A stretch of DNA of 64,000 nucleotides from Phaseolus vulgaris (lineage: Eukaryota > Streptophyta > Magnoliopsida > Fabales > Fabaceae), in NCBI RefSeq assembly GCF_000499845.2, contig NC_023758.2, positions 30,596,069 through 30,660,068 of the forward strand, written 5' to 3'. The position numbers and the translations under genes were made by a program. The number at the start of each line of letters is the position of its first letter. The stretch's first letter is position 1. A model generated the notes under the pieces. That model was given only the letters and a program-made list of their open reading frames with translations. It made no database searches and had not been told where the DNA came from. Positions 34,440-45,838 of the stretch are shown in pieces.

Positions 34440-35641
34440 ATGTCTACCCTGGCTCGACCTACTTCTTCTTCTGCTCCCCCTTCACCTTTTCCCGCTCGTT
34501 CCTTTTCTTCGTCCTCGTCTTCTTCTCTATCTTCGTCTTTTGGGTCTTCTACAACCGACTGTTTGTTGGCCGGTGTAACTGATGTGCCGCGCTAGGTAGA
34601 GGTTGTTAAGGGGGATGATCCGGCCAACATGGTTGACTATTCGAGCTCCCCTCTGCAAGCTATTTCTCGAGCAGATCTTGATTGGGTTGATCCTAAGGTC
34701 ATTGGGATCTCATCCACCTTTTCGACCGAGGCTTCTGTTTCTAAATTTCTTGACAAGTTCCCAGTTTTGAAGGCGGACGGGCGTTCCAGTCTCTTTAGTG
34801 TTGAGCCTTGCCTACCGACCGAGAGCGTTTGTATGGGTCGGTCAGGCACCGATCCTCCCTTCTTCTACTTGTATTCTTGTCTTTTTTCGGACTTACATGT
34901 CTCTCTCCCTCTTGACAACTTCATAATGGGTGTCCTTCGGACGCTCAACGTGCGCCTACCCAGCTTCACCCAAACACATGGGCGTCCATTCAGGTCTTTC
35001 ATTTGTTATGTGATGTCTTGCGTCTTCACCCCTCTCCTTCTTCTTTTCTAAGTTATTTTACGTCTCAACCGACCAATCTCGTTTTGTGGCATTCGTTAAT
35101 CAGTCGGTCGGGGTGTGTCCTCTTCAACTCCTTTGCCACCTCTTACAAAAAGTTTAAAGAGAGGTTTGTCAAAGTCTGTATTCAGCCGGAGGCAACGACC
35201 TATTTCTTTGATGAGACCGGTCGGTCGAGGTTTATCCTCTACTCGACCAACCAGCCACGCGACTTTAAGGAATGGCCTCGGCCGACCGGGGGTGACGAGG
35301 AGTTAGAGGTTCTCTCGCTCTTCAATGCGCTCCCGAAGAAGTTTCCTACGAGGAAGCTGATTGACACATATATAAAGTCGTCGCGCTGGGAGGCTGTTAA
35401 GGTTATGATAATTTCGTTTTCTCTCGGTCGGGTTTATTAACCATTGACTAACACTTGGTTCTTTTTTGCAGAAATCATGGATCACGAGTGCCCCCTTGCT
35501 AGCAATGTGTTGGATTCCTTTCGGCAGCGGGCCGCCCAAAGGAAGGGGCAAATGAGCATCGAAACGTTAGATGTTGTGAAGGGCTCAGGTGCCCAAATTG
35601 GCAAGGGCTCGGCCGGTCTTTCCAATAAATCCAAGAAATGA
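34440..35641 (+). pseudogene. Antisense extra ORF of gypsy element (putative gypsy-type transposon domain)
   Basis: A broken reading runs on the plus strand, opposite to the LTR orientation. It starts at ATG 34440 with a Ser/Pro-rich leader, has an in-frame TAG at 34593-34595, and continues (DYSSSPLQAISRADLDWVDP). It shifts frame near 34950-35000 inside VSLPLDNFIMGVLRTLNV, then continues (LLCDVLRLHPSPSSFLSYF, RFVKVCIQPEATTYFFDETG, DFKEWPRP). An apparent intron lies at about 35433-35471 (GTTTATT...TTTTTGCAG). Similar text is annotated in plants as 'putative gypsy type transposon' (PF04195-like, by memory). Tat-lineage elements are known to carry such antisense ORFs between pol and the 3' LTR. 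Confidence 0.65.
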
Positions 35642-36029
35642 CCAAGGGAAGGGAGCAACATTGCCACCACTACCCACTCCCCTGGGTCGCTGCCGACACC
35701 GCCACCTCGTCGGAAGGCGATTGAAGTCGATTCCCCATCGCCCCGCCGAGCTGAGAAGGCGGTCAACCCTCCCGAGACTGGTCGGTCGATGGAGGTTCCC
35801 ATGTCACCCCTAGCCGTTCTAGGGGGTGACATGCAATTTTCTCGGGGGGTGCGACTTGCACTTTCTGGAGCCACCCAAGAGGTTATCCAGGTTGTCCCTT
35901 CCTCAAACTTACTCAGGGGGGCTTGAAGACGCTTTGTCGGTCGGTGGTCATGATCCAGTTGGGGTATCAAGACCGAGATCGCCATGTCGAGGAGATATCC
36001 CGATTGGAGCATGAGTTGTTCGAGGCGTC

Positions 36030-36224
36030 GGGTTGATATCTCTGAGTATTCAGAAAAGTTGTTATCTCTTCATTCTCCTTTCGGAGAGCCTGTATCTCTT
36101 GTTCGTTCTTCTTAGTGACCTCCTTGGTCTTCTTCTACATCTCGACCATCTCTCTCTGCAGAGCTAGCAACAACATCGCCTGATCGGCTTCACTCATCCT
36201 CTCCATGCTTCGGGTTGATACCAT
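36030..36224 (-). pseudogene. gag N-terminus remnant
   Basis: Minus-strand ATG at 36224 opens MVSTRSMERMSEADQAMLLL, followed by REMVEM, a TAG stop, and a Lys/Glu-rich coiled-coil-like stretch (QEIQALRKENEEITTFL). It lies about 50 bases inside the primer site, as a gag start should, and is then cut off by the large internal deletion. Confidence 0.65.
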
Positions 36225-36274
36225 TTACTTTCGTTCTTTAACTAGTTTCTCTCAACCCCACGGTGGACGCCAAT

Positions 36275-36730
36275 TGTTTCTGCTAGGGAGATGGGACCTA
36301 AAGAACTGTTGACTGGTTTCGTTTCCCTCCTTCCTATCGGGCAGTCTGCTAGAACTGCAGTTTGCTCCTTCTCGCCTTAGTGCTACTCCTTTAGGTCTCG
36401 GTCGCTCTATCTTAGGTGAATGCCGAATAGGAGGGGTACCTGCAGAAGACACTCTAACGCTCAAGTCAGCAAAAGGTACTCGACGCTCGGTTGTTAGAGT
36501 ATATCCAGTAATGACATACCTTGTTCTTGGAATGTGCGCTATTTATATTATTTTAATAAATTTATTTTATTGGATCGGATTAGTGGAGTGAATCGTGTTT
36601 AGGAACGTATTACTTAGTTCTTAATGGTGGTTTAACTTTGCTGACCTTGATTTGAGCGTTAATGGACTGAATATGTCGGTCGTCCCGCACGGACATGCTG
36701 GGATCGGTCAACTCGGTCCATACCAGTACA
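36275..36730 (-). repeat. 5' LTR (right copy) of the gypsy element
   Basis: It spans TGTTTCTGC to CAGTACA on the plus strand. The primer-binding site lies immediately to its left (minus-strand downstream), at about 36257-36274. Confidence 0.8.
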
Positions 36731-37443
36731 ATATCAAAACAATATTAAACAACATTCTAATTTTAATAAAAAGACAAAATTATCAACCTACATATTTTAA
36801 ATTAATAAATAATTATAATAAAAATTAATAAAGACGAATCAATCCACCTCTAACTTAACTTGAATTAAGTGAGTCAAATTCAGTTCGATGGAGTAACCAG
36901 TTCCATGGGCTGTAACTCTCTTGTTTTAAATCTCAAAAAATAAAAAAATTTGACCTCACTCTTCTATTTCCTTACCAATTTGTGTGTGTGCTTCTCTAAT
37001 GTTGATGGCATGTTTTTGGAAAGAGTTTGATGAGCAGAGAAGGAAGAAGAGAAGGTGTGTAGTGCAACGAGTTTAGAAGGAACTTAGATAAATCCTCTCT
37101 GCTCACAACATCATCCATCTCTCCCCACGTGATAACCCTTGCCAACACACCAGCCCAACAGAACATCTCCACGTGGCCACAACCAAGGGAATGACCAAGA
37201 CAAGCCAGTTAGTCAGAAACCTTAGTAAAACCAAACAAACAAGACACACGATGTGACTGTGATGAAGACAAGAAAATCAAAGAAGGAAATGGAGAATAAG
37301 CCGTTGTACTTCCCTCCACACATTCATTCTTGCCTTATCTTTCCCTCCAACCAAACAAATTAAAATCAACCCTCAATAACAATGAATTTCCCAAATGCAT
37401 TATCATAAAAGAATCCCAACATACTCTCTGTTGCTACATAATC
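36731..37443. other. Upstream region of PGRL1
   Basis: AT-rich to about 36960, then mixed composition consistent with promoter and 5' UTR. It has CCACGTGATAACC (37126) and CCACGTGGCC (37171) G-box-like motifs, which are common in light-regulated plastid genes. No other gene is seen. Confidence 0.5.
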
Positions 37444-40106
37444 ATGGCTACTAAACTCACCTTCACACTCTCATGCCCGCAGCCATTCACTTCCCATACA
37501 CCAACGCCCTTCATTCCAGTCTCTTCCTTCTCCTCCACTTCCGTTTCTCCTCTCCACCTTCTCCAATTCAATGCTCGCCGTTTATGCCTTCGCCGCCGCC
37601 GCCGGCTATTTCTGTTTTCTCCCAGGGCCACTGCCGATCAAGGTCTTATTCCTCACATCATCTTTTCGTTTCATGCATTGCTCTCACGACGCTGTTTCCT
37701 CTTTTCCTTTCAGGCAAGGTTGAGGAAGATGACGTTGTGGACAGTAAAATCCTACCCTACTGTAGCATAGACAAAAAGGAGAAGAAATCAGTTGGTGAAC
37801 TCGAGCAAGACTTTCTTCAAGCACTGCAAGTACGAAAAAAAGAACTAGTTTTTTCAACAACCTTTAATTTATTTATTGCTGGATTTGCTATGCGTTATGA
37901 AAGAGGGAGCGTTATATATATTTAACTTGAAGTGGGACCCTGTTTTTGTCGAGGAACAGGCATTCTACTATGAGGGCAAGGCTATTATGTCAAACGAGGA
38001 ATTTGATAATCTTAAGGAAGAACTCATGTGGGAAGGGAGCACCGTTGTGATGCTAAGTATATACATGGAGCTAGCAATTTCACTCACAGTAGCATGAACT
38101 CTTATAATATGTAACCTGATCTTATTTCTGGATCATTATTGGTTGGCTCCGTAGGTTCTGAAGAGCAAAAGTTTCTGGAAGCGTCTATGGCTTACGTGTC
38201 CGGAAAACCAATCCTGAGCGACAAAGAGTTTGATGATTTGAAACTCAAGCTAAAGGTTTGCTATTAATTCTCATGAAAAACCATTAATACAATCACGTTT
38301 TTTTTTCTACTGATGCAACACGTATGATTAAGTACTTTAAACGGAAGTTACATAATCATATTTTTGTTGCTGATATTAAAACCTTTTAATGTTTAACTAC
38401 ACATACTGTGTTTGTAGATAGAAGGGAGCGATATTGTGGCTGAGGGTCCTCGGTGCAGTCTTCGTAGTAGAAAGGTGTGTGTACATAGCTTAATGGATTA
38501 CATCATTCAAGTATTATGTGAAAGTGTATAAAAAAGTGATTGTATCAGTGGTCAATTGTATATATTCTAGTATCTATCGATATACATAGCCGTTTGCTGG
38601 AATAAATCACTCTCTGAACATTATATCGAGAGAGAGATCAGTTAAAAAGTGTGTTAGATATGTTTCTTAATTACTAATTGGCATCATTTTACAGGTTTAC
38701 AGTGACCTGTCTGTTGACTACTTAAAGATGTTACTGCTGAACGCCCCAGCTACTGTGATTGCACTAGGATTGTAAGACACTCTTTTTTCTTCTGTGTATA
38801 TGATAACTTCATCATGTATTTTATTTACCCAGTTTTTTTAGTCCTGCTACTGACAATAGTTGGTCTCTATGACACTTCAGATATTAATATGAAAATCCAT
38901 TCTTTAAATCGTTTTCTCTTTCTCAAATCAAGGTTTTCATGTCATCCCAAATGATGGGAAAAAAGTACGTGCTTCCTTGGTCTGTTCTTTTATGTAGCAA
39001 GGTCAAGTGATGTGAATATCATTACTGTTGCAAAAGTAAGGTCTTGATTTCTTTTGCTTTTTTCCATTTTTTCCTATAATATGTTGTTAGGTTCTTCTTC
39101 GTTGACGATTTGACTGGATTTGAGATCTCATATCTGATAAAGGTATATGCTCCCCTCATTTTTTCTTGTTCTAGCATTCTTAGATGATTATTTAATGTAG
39201 TTTGATCTGAAAAGCCACAGTATCAGAAAGGCAGTAGTTTTATTTTTGCACTTCCCTCTTATATTCCATTACCCTCTTCATTCATATAAGGAAGCAGTTT
39301 AGCTGTATTGTGTAAAACATTTTCTAGTCAGAAAAAGATCTTCTAGAGTGCAGGGTTCACTTTAGAGAGGAAAATGCTAGTGGATCACCGTTTGATAACA
39401 AAATCAGAAGCACATTGTAACTAGCTGTGTAGATATTGCAGTAGTACATGATGACCAATTAAGTACCTTGAGTCGTAAACCCAAAAGAGTTTCTACTATT
39501 TATCAAACAAGAGTTATCCATGAGCAGAATCGATAGCTGGGACAATGAGATTGATTTATTCCTAGACTAGAAATCATTTATTTGAAAATTGTTATATATG
39601 TTACACCTATAATGATTTAGCTAATGTCGTGAAATGCTAAATGCAGATTCCAGAGCCATATAGTTTTATTCTAACTTGGTTTGCCGCCATTCCCTTTATT
39701 TTGTGGCTGGCTCAATCAATTACAAGGGCAATTGTAAAAGACTTTTTGATTTTAAAGGTAAAATTTTGGTTGCACTGTCTCTTTATTCCGAACCAATACA
39801 AGTACTAACATAGTTCTATCTCTAAAGGGCCCCTGTCCTAACTGTGGTACTGAAAATACCTCTTTCTTTGGGACTATACTGTCAGTTTCAAGTGATACCA
39901 GCAACAATGTCAAATGTGAAAAGTAAGTATAAAAGTGGCTTCCCCTGCACTCTCTCACCCTGTCTCTCCATATTGTTAATTGGTTTGAATTGTGATAGAT
40001 CATTAGTTTAACCACCGAAGTTATATTTTGCCTCAGCTGTGAGACTAAAATGGTGTATGATTCAAGAACAAGATTGATTACATTACCAGAAGGAAGTAGT
40101 GCCTAA
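37444..40106 (+). CDS. PGRL1: PGR5-like protein 1, chloroplastic (PGRL1)
   Basis: A thylakoid membrane protein that works with PGR5 in antimycin-sensitive cyclic electron flow around photosystem I. Ten exons: 37444-37642, 37714-37829, 37960-38056, 38155-38255, 38418-38474, 38695-38771, 39091-39142, 39647-39757, 39828-39922, 40037-40106. They join to 324 residues, the family's length. A Ser/Arg-rich chloroplast transit peptide is followed by a conserved stromal block (KKSVGELEQDFLQALQ, YYEGKAIMSNEEFDNLKEEL). Two membrane segments follow (LLLNAPATVIALGLFFF and FILTWFAAIPFILWLA), then a C-terminal zinc-ribbon-like CPNC...CENC. The redox-active cysteines known in PGRL1 are present (PYCSID, GPRCSLRS, and both CXXC pairs). 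The gene looks intact. Confidence 0.95.
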
Positions 40107-41149
40107 ATTGAGGTACATCATCACTGCTAAGTAGCATTATTTTCTGGCACAAGAACAGCTTCAAGTTTGTCTTGTGTCCGGTTAAGACTCTGCAAGTGAA
40201 AATTTTCTTTGTTTTTTGGGGCTTTTCTGCAAAGACATGTTAATGTAAATGTTATACATGTACCTGAAGGTTGGGTTGATACTATCGTTTCCTGCAATGA
40301 GTTGAGATGGTCATAGTCAGAAACTACTCCTTATTCGTGGAAGCTAGAGACTAATTTATGAAGTCAGGAAGACAATAAAAAGGCCATGAAATTAATCATT
40401 ATTCTCGCTGTGGCACACCATATTGTAATTTTATTAACTTTGTATAGCATATGCAGGATCCTCCATCGGAAGAGATGAGTTACATGATTTTTTGTGTAAC
40501 AAAAAAAATCTAAAAAAATTGTAGCGCCGCCTTTTAGTAGGTTTTTTTTATTTGTTGGCATGCGTTAGGAATATTTTTAAACAAATTTGTCTATAATAGA
40601 TTTTGAAGAAAGAAAAATAAAATAAAAATGATATTTTTTATATAGAATTTCTCTCATAACAATTTTAGATTTTTATTTATAATTTCTCCCCAGGTTAATT
40701 TTAATTCACGAATTAATTTAATTATTTCGAAGTCTTTAACATACCCTAATTAATTTTCCCCTTCTTGTATCACAATCAATATTTAAAGAAATCATTACGT
40801 AATAATTTGTCAGTAACTTATAAGATGACAGCCAAATAACTCCAACATTACTTGGCCGAGTTTATTTAAAAAATAATTGCGTTAATTAAGTCTTTCTATT
40901 TTTTAAAATAGAATCTGTAAAATTACTTTGAAATTTCTTTCACTCAAAACATCTCCAAATTAAAACATTAAATTTAACTTAAAATTGAAAAAAAAATCTT
41001 AATTTTTTCCTTCTCCATACCTTAACTTCGTGTCCTATAATTAAAATCCTTCCACTTTACAAAAAAATTATCAAATTTATAAATCCTTTACCATCTAAAT
41101 ATTTTAATATATCAAATCGATGATAAACTCATTTAAACAAAAAAAAATA
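40107..41149. other. 3' flank of PGRL1, AT-rich
   Basis: A 3' UTR is expected to about 40380. Beyond that is AT-rich DNA with no gene seen. Confidence 0.45.
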
Positions 41150-41515
41150 ACAAGTTATTATAAAAAAAATTATTAAATAAAAAATAATTTTAGAAATCAT
41201 ATGAACTAAAAGTTTATAAAATAATTTTCAAAATTAGTATTTAATCATTAGTTATCAAGATGTTAAGTACTATAACTACTTAATATTTTAAATTAGTCTT
41301 TATTATTCTTTTAGATACTAATTTAAAATTTAAAATATTATAAACTAAAACATTGATTGATTGGTAATTTATATACCACTTTATTTTTATTAATAATATA
41401 AATTATTTTAGATATTAATAATTTTTTAATTTTTAAAATAATATCTAATGTGATGAATAATAATTAATTAATTTTTATTTTAAATTTAATTGTTATTTAA
41501 TAATTTTGTTGGTGT
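41150..41515. mobile_element. Degraded miniature CACTA element
   Basis: It is collinear with 15226-15593: TATTTAATCATTAGTTATCAAG, TATCTAATGTGATGAATAATAATTA and TAATTGTTATTTAATAATTTTGTTGGTG. Both termini are decayed. Confidence 0.5.
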
Positions 41516-42100
41516 GAGATGGTAACGTCAAATTTACTTAATCCTAATCTAAATCATCGAAAAGTTTAAAAGAACAGGCACATAACACAAACTAAAGAAA
41601 ATGAAAGTGAGCTTGGGCCTTAAATAATCTTGTGCAAAATTATGTGTTTGATAAAATATTTTTTCTTCTGAAAAACAGACATTTTGTTTCTGAAAAAAAT
41701 GAAAAGTTTATAGAATGAAACCAAACTTGTGTTTTTCTTGGTTTCATTAGTTGAAAGAGTAGAGTCAATGGTTGTACTAACAGAGGCAAATTAAATACAA
41801 AAGTCAGCTATATTTAAAATGTCATTGACTAATTAACAAGTAAGAAGAAGATAAGTGGAGTGGCTAATGAGAATGAATTTTATAATCACGCGACCTGTGA
41901 AACTTGTCTGCACGTTTTTTACTCAAAATATATAACTTTTTTTTCTTATGGATTGAGTGGTCAGGGATCGGGATTTGTCTTGTCTTGTCTTGTCGATTAC
42001 GTACATATTGGTGGGAGGTGCAAAAAACAAAACAACAATGTTGTGGACTTTGTGGTCGTGGGAATCACTAAGCCAAGACGTGCCCTAGGAATTCTACTTC
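41516..42100. other. Upstream region of the expansin gene
   Basis: No gene is supported. GGTCAGGGATCGGG and a TTGTC tandem (about 41978-41995) are the only notable textures. Confidence 0.4.
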
Positions 42101-42109
42101 CTATATAAA
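42101..42109 (+). promoter_or_regulatory. TATA box of the expansin gene
   Basis: CTATATAAAG lies at about 42101-42110, roughly 85 bases before the ATG at 42191. Confidence 0.6.
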
Positions 42110-42190
42110 GGATACACGTACCTGTCAATCATCACACTGCATTGCATTGCATTCCTTCTCCTCTACAATTAAACTATTCAAAACTTCACC

Positions 42191-43540
42191 ATGCCTTCAA
42201 CTCTTCAACCTTCTACCTTGTTGTTTGCTTTTACAATGAAGTTCATGTTCATTCTCATGTTCATGGGAGACAAAGCAATAGCTGCGGGGATATTTCGACC
42301 CAGTCAATGGGCTCTTGCTCATGCCACCTTTTACGGTGATGAGACTGCTTCTGCCACTATGGGTATGTTAATCTTCTCATCATCACAGTTCATCACTACT
42401 ATTCTATTTATAGTTACTTTTTTTTATATATAAAAACTTTCATGTTAATAATCACTTTACAACTTCATTAAATTATTAATTTTCTCTTATCTGATTGGTA
42501 ATGGACTTGCAGGAGGAGCATGCGGGTACGGGAATTTATTTCAAAATGGTTACGGCACAGATACTGTGGCTTTAAGTTCTACGTTGTTCAACAATGGATA
42601 TGCGTGTGGAACTTGTTATCAAATAAAATGTTACCAATCAAGTGCGTGTTATAAGAATGTAGCTTTTACCACAGTGACTGCCACCAATCTTTGCCCTCCT
42701 AACTGGGCACAACCCTCAAATAACGGAGGCTGGTGCAACCCACCACGAGTGCATTTTGACATGGCCAAACCCGCTTTCATGAAAATTGCGCAGTGGAAAG
42801 CTGGCATCGTCCCTGTTATGTACCGCAGGTAAGCAAATAAATCACTAGAAAGGTCTTCCTATGCATCTGAAAGTGCCTGTTGATGCCTTATCATAAATTT
42901 CTTAGCAGTTCATCATTGTATAAATAACTAGATGTTAGTACTAAGTATGGTCAAATTTATAAAACCGGTTTATAAAATGAGATTTGCCCCACAATACGAG
43001 AAACTTACTCTTATATGAGACTATATATTATAGGTGTTCCAATAACTGACCTGATAACGACAGTCGTTAACATAAACTCAAAATGATTCTCATATAATAT
43101 CACGTTAAATAATCAAATTATAAAATGAGGTTTATACCTATTTATAAAATAAAATGTTCTAAGACGTTCTAAGGATCTCCGGTAAACACATATCTGTTTG
43201 GTGATTAATTTATGTATGTATATGCAGAGTGCCATGTGTAAGGAAGGGAGGGCTGCGATTCACTTTTCAAGGAAATGGGTACTGGCTTTTGGTGTACATG
43301 ATGAACGTGGGAGGTGGAGGAGATATTTCAAGCATGTCGGTGAAAGGAAGCAGAACTGGGTGGATCAGCATGAGCCACAACTGGGGTGCTTCATATCAAG
43401 CATTTGCAACTCTTGGTGGCCAACCTCTTTCTTTCAGGATTACTTCATACACCACCAAGGAAACTATCATTGCATGGAATGTTGCTCCTTCAAACTGGAA
43501 CGTGGGACTAACTTATTCCACCTCTGTTAACTTCCGCTGA
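42191..43540 (+). CDS. EXPA: Alpha-expansin
   Basis: A secreted wall-loosening protein without known hydrolytic activity. Exons 42191-42362, 42513-42828 and 43228-43540 encode 266 residues. A signal peptide ends near AIAA. The GH45-like domain begins [19 protein letters not shown] and holds the expected cysteines ([32 protein letters not shown]) and the HFD motif ([11 protein letters not shown]). The alpha-type link [12 protein letters not shown] leads into the C-terminal CBM63-like domain ([13 protein letters not shown]...NWGASYQA). The precise EXPA member cannot be assigned. As far as I recall, no expansin sits at this place in the Arabidopsis segments, so it is probably a lineage-specific insertion. 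Intron 2 contains a decayed repeat. Confidence 0.94.
42945..43195. repeat. Decayed repeat in expansin intron 2
   Basis: Phrases such as TAAAACCGGTTTATAAAATGAG and TATAAAATGAGGTTTATACCTATTTA echo the TRIM LTR text (CATAAAACCCGCTCATATGGTGAGGTTTGCAC). They occur twice in direct order. Probably an old TRIM-related insertion. Confidence 0.35.
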
Positions 43541-43895
43541 AACCCTTTGTGGCACACGCCTTTCCACTGTTTTTTCTTTTATCTTAAATTAAGAGACCGT
43601 TTCTGCTGCAAGTAAGTTTTCTACATATTAGCTTCAGCAGCAGGTGCAGATATAGATAGATGTAAAGGAACTGTCACTTTTTGTTAGTTTGACAAACTTA
43701 AAGTGAAGTTCGTCATTTCCACAAACTTCACACGTAGCTGGAAATTTGAATAAAAACTTGAGTTATAATAATGACTTAATCCAAACCGCAAGGCTCCATG
43801 AATAGTGAGTCTGGTTTTATACTGAAATTTGGCTGCCAATGGCCTGTGAATTGAATTGATGTTTAACTACTGAGTTGGTAAGTATTTATTTCTGA
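43541..43895. other. 3' flank of the expansin gene
   Basis: Probable 3' UTR with GAATAAAAA near 43748. No gene is seen. Confidence 0.45.
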
Positions 43896-44398
43896 GCCAA
43901 ATTCTTCCTGCACCATATCAATTTTAACCTCCACCATATCAATTTTTTAAATTTCCAAAACTATCCTTTTGCACCATATCAATTTTAACCTTCACCATAT
44001 CAATTTTTTAAATTTTCAAAACTACCCTTTTGCACCATATCAATTTTAACCTTCACCATATCAATTTTTTAAATTTCCAAAATTACCCTTATTCCAAATT
44101 AAAAAATCCAAAATAATAATTATAATTGAGAAATAACAAAATAAAAAAATTCTGAACACAAAACTAAAAATACATTCTAAATTTCAGAATTCAAAAATAT
44201 GTTCCGAAAATTGAAATCCAAATTATTTTAGATAAAAGTTTCAAAAATAATTTTTCCCATTTTTGTGTAAGGTTATTTTCGTCATTTAGGAGAGGTATTT
44301 TTGTCATTTTCTAGAGCTGATTGAGTGGGATATTTTTATCATTTTTTAGAGCTGATTAGGTGCATGCTGAAATTGATATGGTGGAGGGAGAAATTGCC
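43896..44398. mobile_element. MULE-like miniature element with terminal inverted repeats
   Basis: The left end GCCAAATTCTTCCTGCACCA and the reverse complement of the right end, GGCAATTTCTCCCTCCACCA, continue into a shared TATCAATTT. This gives about 29-bp imperfect terminal inverted repeats. No transposase. Flanking 9-mers do not match convincingly, so the class is tentative. Confidence 0.6.
43910..44092. repeat. 61-bp tandem repeats at element end
   Basis: Three copies with a 61-bp period start at 43910, 43971 and 44032 (GCACCATATCAATTTTAACC). Each contains two CACCATATCAATTTT boxes, so the left terminus motif is multiplied sixfold. Confidence 0.9.
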
Positions 44399-45703
44399 TA
44401 TGTGATAGTGATAGTGAATTAATTAATTTTAGTTGTTTTGAAAGGTCTTCTTGCTTATTGAAAAAACATAATGAATTTGTGTGAAGGTAAAATACATTTT
44501 AGTACTTAATTTTTTAGTTTTCTCTGTTTTACTTTATTTATCTTTTTACTTTTCTCATACTTGTATTAATATAATAATATTTTACATCAATAATTAATTT
44601 ACTTATGGTATTTTAACTGGTAATATTTTTAATATAAAAAATTCAACTAAAAAAAAAACTCATTTCTAAACTCATTAATATAGATCAGTTCAACATTCAA
44701 TGAACACAGAAAAATAAAATATAAAGATTGGTTCCTTTTTTCTCCTTTGGATCGTGATTATTTGTCTCCGATGATCTATATGTGTGTTAGTTAAGCATAT
44801 TTCATCATATTAGTTATTTTTCCAAATCTAAATTTTTAGATAATAATTGGATTTTAATCAAATGTATTCCAACTAATTAAATGTTTCAGTTAAATCATAA
44901 TCATTACATGGATATTATTGTTATATTAGATGATATTAGTTTAGTATTTTAAAATATAGAAATCATTATTTTATTTAAATAATATGATTCCCTGCATTTA
45001 TTAAACATAATACAATAATTAAATTTAATAATTAAAATATAAATTTATTAAATGTCTAATTTTTCAAATCTTAAATTTTCTTTGCGGATGTTATATACAG
45101 TAATTATGAATGCTACACAACACAGTAGTTACGAACTTTAAAGAGTTTAAATAACTATATATATAATATCTATGTTTTAAATTTATATTTTTCTTATAAG
45201 CATTAAATTATTATTTAGAAAAAACAAACATTTATAGAATTCAACATACTTGATATTTCTTAAAAAATAAACATTATTTAATTAAAATACAATTAACAAT
45301 CTTATTTAATTTAAATATAATTAGATTAATTAAATTTTAAATATTTCAAAATTAGTAAAATTATTTACACATATTTAAAAATATATATAATTTAAAAAAA
45401 CCTGACATGAATCTAAAATTAGTATACAGTAATGCAGAAATAAATCCAAATAAATAATAGGCAAATCTAAAGACGTTAAAGTTATTCCAGTCAAAATTAA
45501 TAGAATTTTAAAAAAGTGTTTATAATTAAAATGTAACCAAATCATTGATTATAATTTTCTAAAATAAATATATTTTCAACTGCCATAAATACGACATTAA
45601 AATTTAAGGAATGAAAGTAAAAGTGAGAAATTACATTACCTAGTTTTGTGTGTGGTCGGGCGAGATGAGAAAGAGATAATATCATGAAAGGCGCCATTTC
45701 CAC
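44399..45703. other. AT-rich intergenic DNA
   Basis: Nothing recognisable apart from AT-rich runs. The last 100 bases belong to the CCS52A promoter. Confidence 0.5.
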
Positions 45704-45740
45704 TTTTTTCCCGCGAAAAAGGCGTCTATTTCCCGGGAAA
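45704..45740 (+). promoter_or_regulatory. E2F-type site and second palindrome upstream of CCS52A
   Basis: TTTCCCGCGAAA at 45707-45718 is a full E2F consensus readable on both strands. Ten bases on, TTTCCCGGGAAA at 45729-45740 is a perfect palindrome. They lie about 100-130 bases before the ATG. In Arabidopsis the atypical E2Fe/DEL1 represses CCS52A2 through such a site. Use of this one is inferred. Confidence 0.65.
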
Positions 45741-45838
45741 ATTCTGGGTGCTTCACATTTCAACAAATCGAAGGAGGAGGAAGAAGAAGAAGAAGGGGAA
45801 AAGAGAAAAGAGAAAAGATTTGGTTAGGTTTGATTATT

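Larger units (their letters stand above)
33653..36730 (-). mobile_element. Decayed non-autonomous Ty3/gypsy element (Tat/Ogre-like)
   Basis: Two diverged LTRs, 33653-34141 and 36275-36730, share TGTT(C/T)CTG starts, GATGGGACCTA, CGACGCTCGGTTGT and CCATACCAGTACA ends. Orientation is minus: next to the right LTR the minus strand reads TTGGCGTCCACCGTGGGG, a tRNA-type primer site, then a gag start (36224). Protease, reverse transcriptase and integrase are missing. The rest of the interior is an antisense extra ORF near the 3' LTR. The LTRs differ by many substitutions and a roughly 33-bp indel, so the insertion is old. No clean target duplication was found. Confidence 0.8.
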
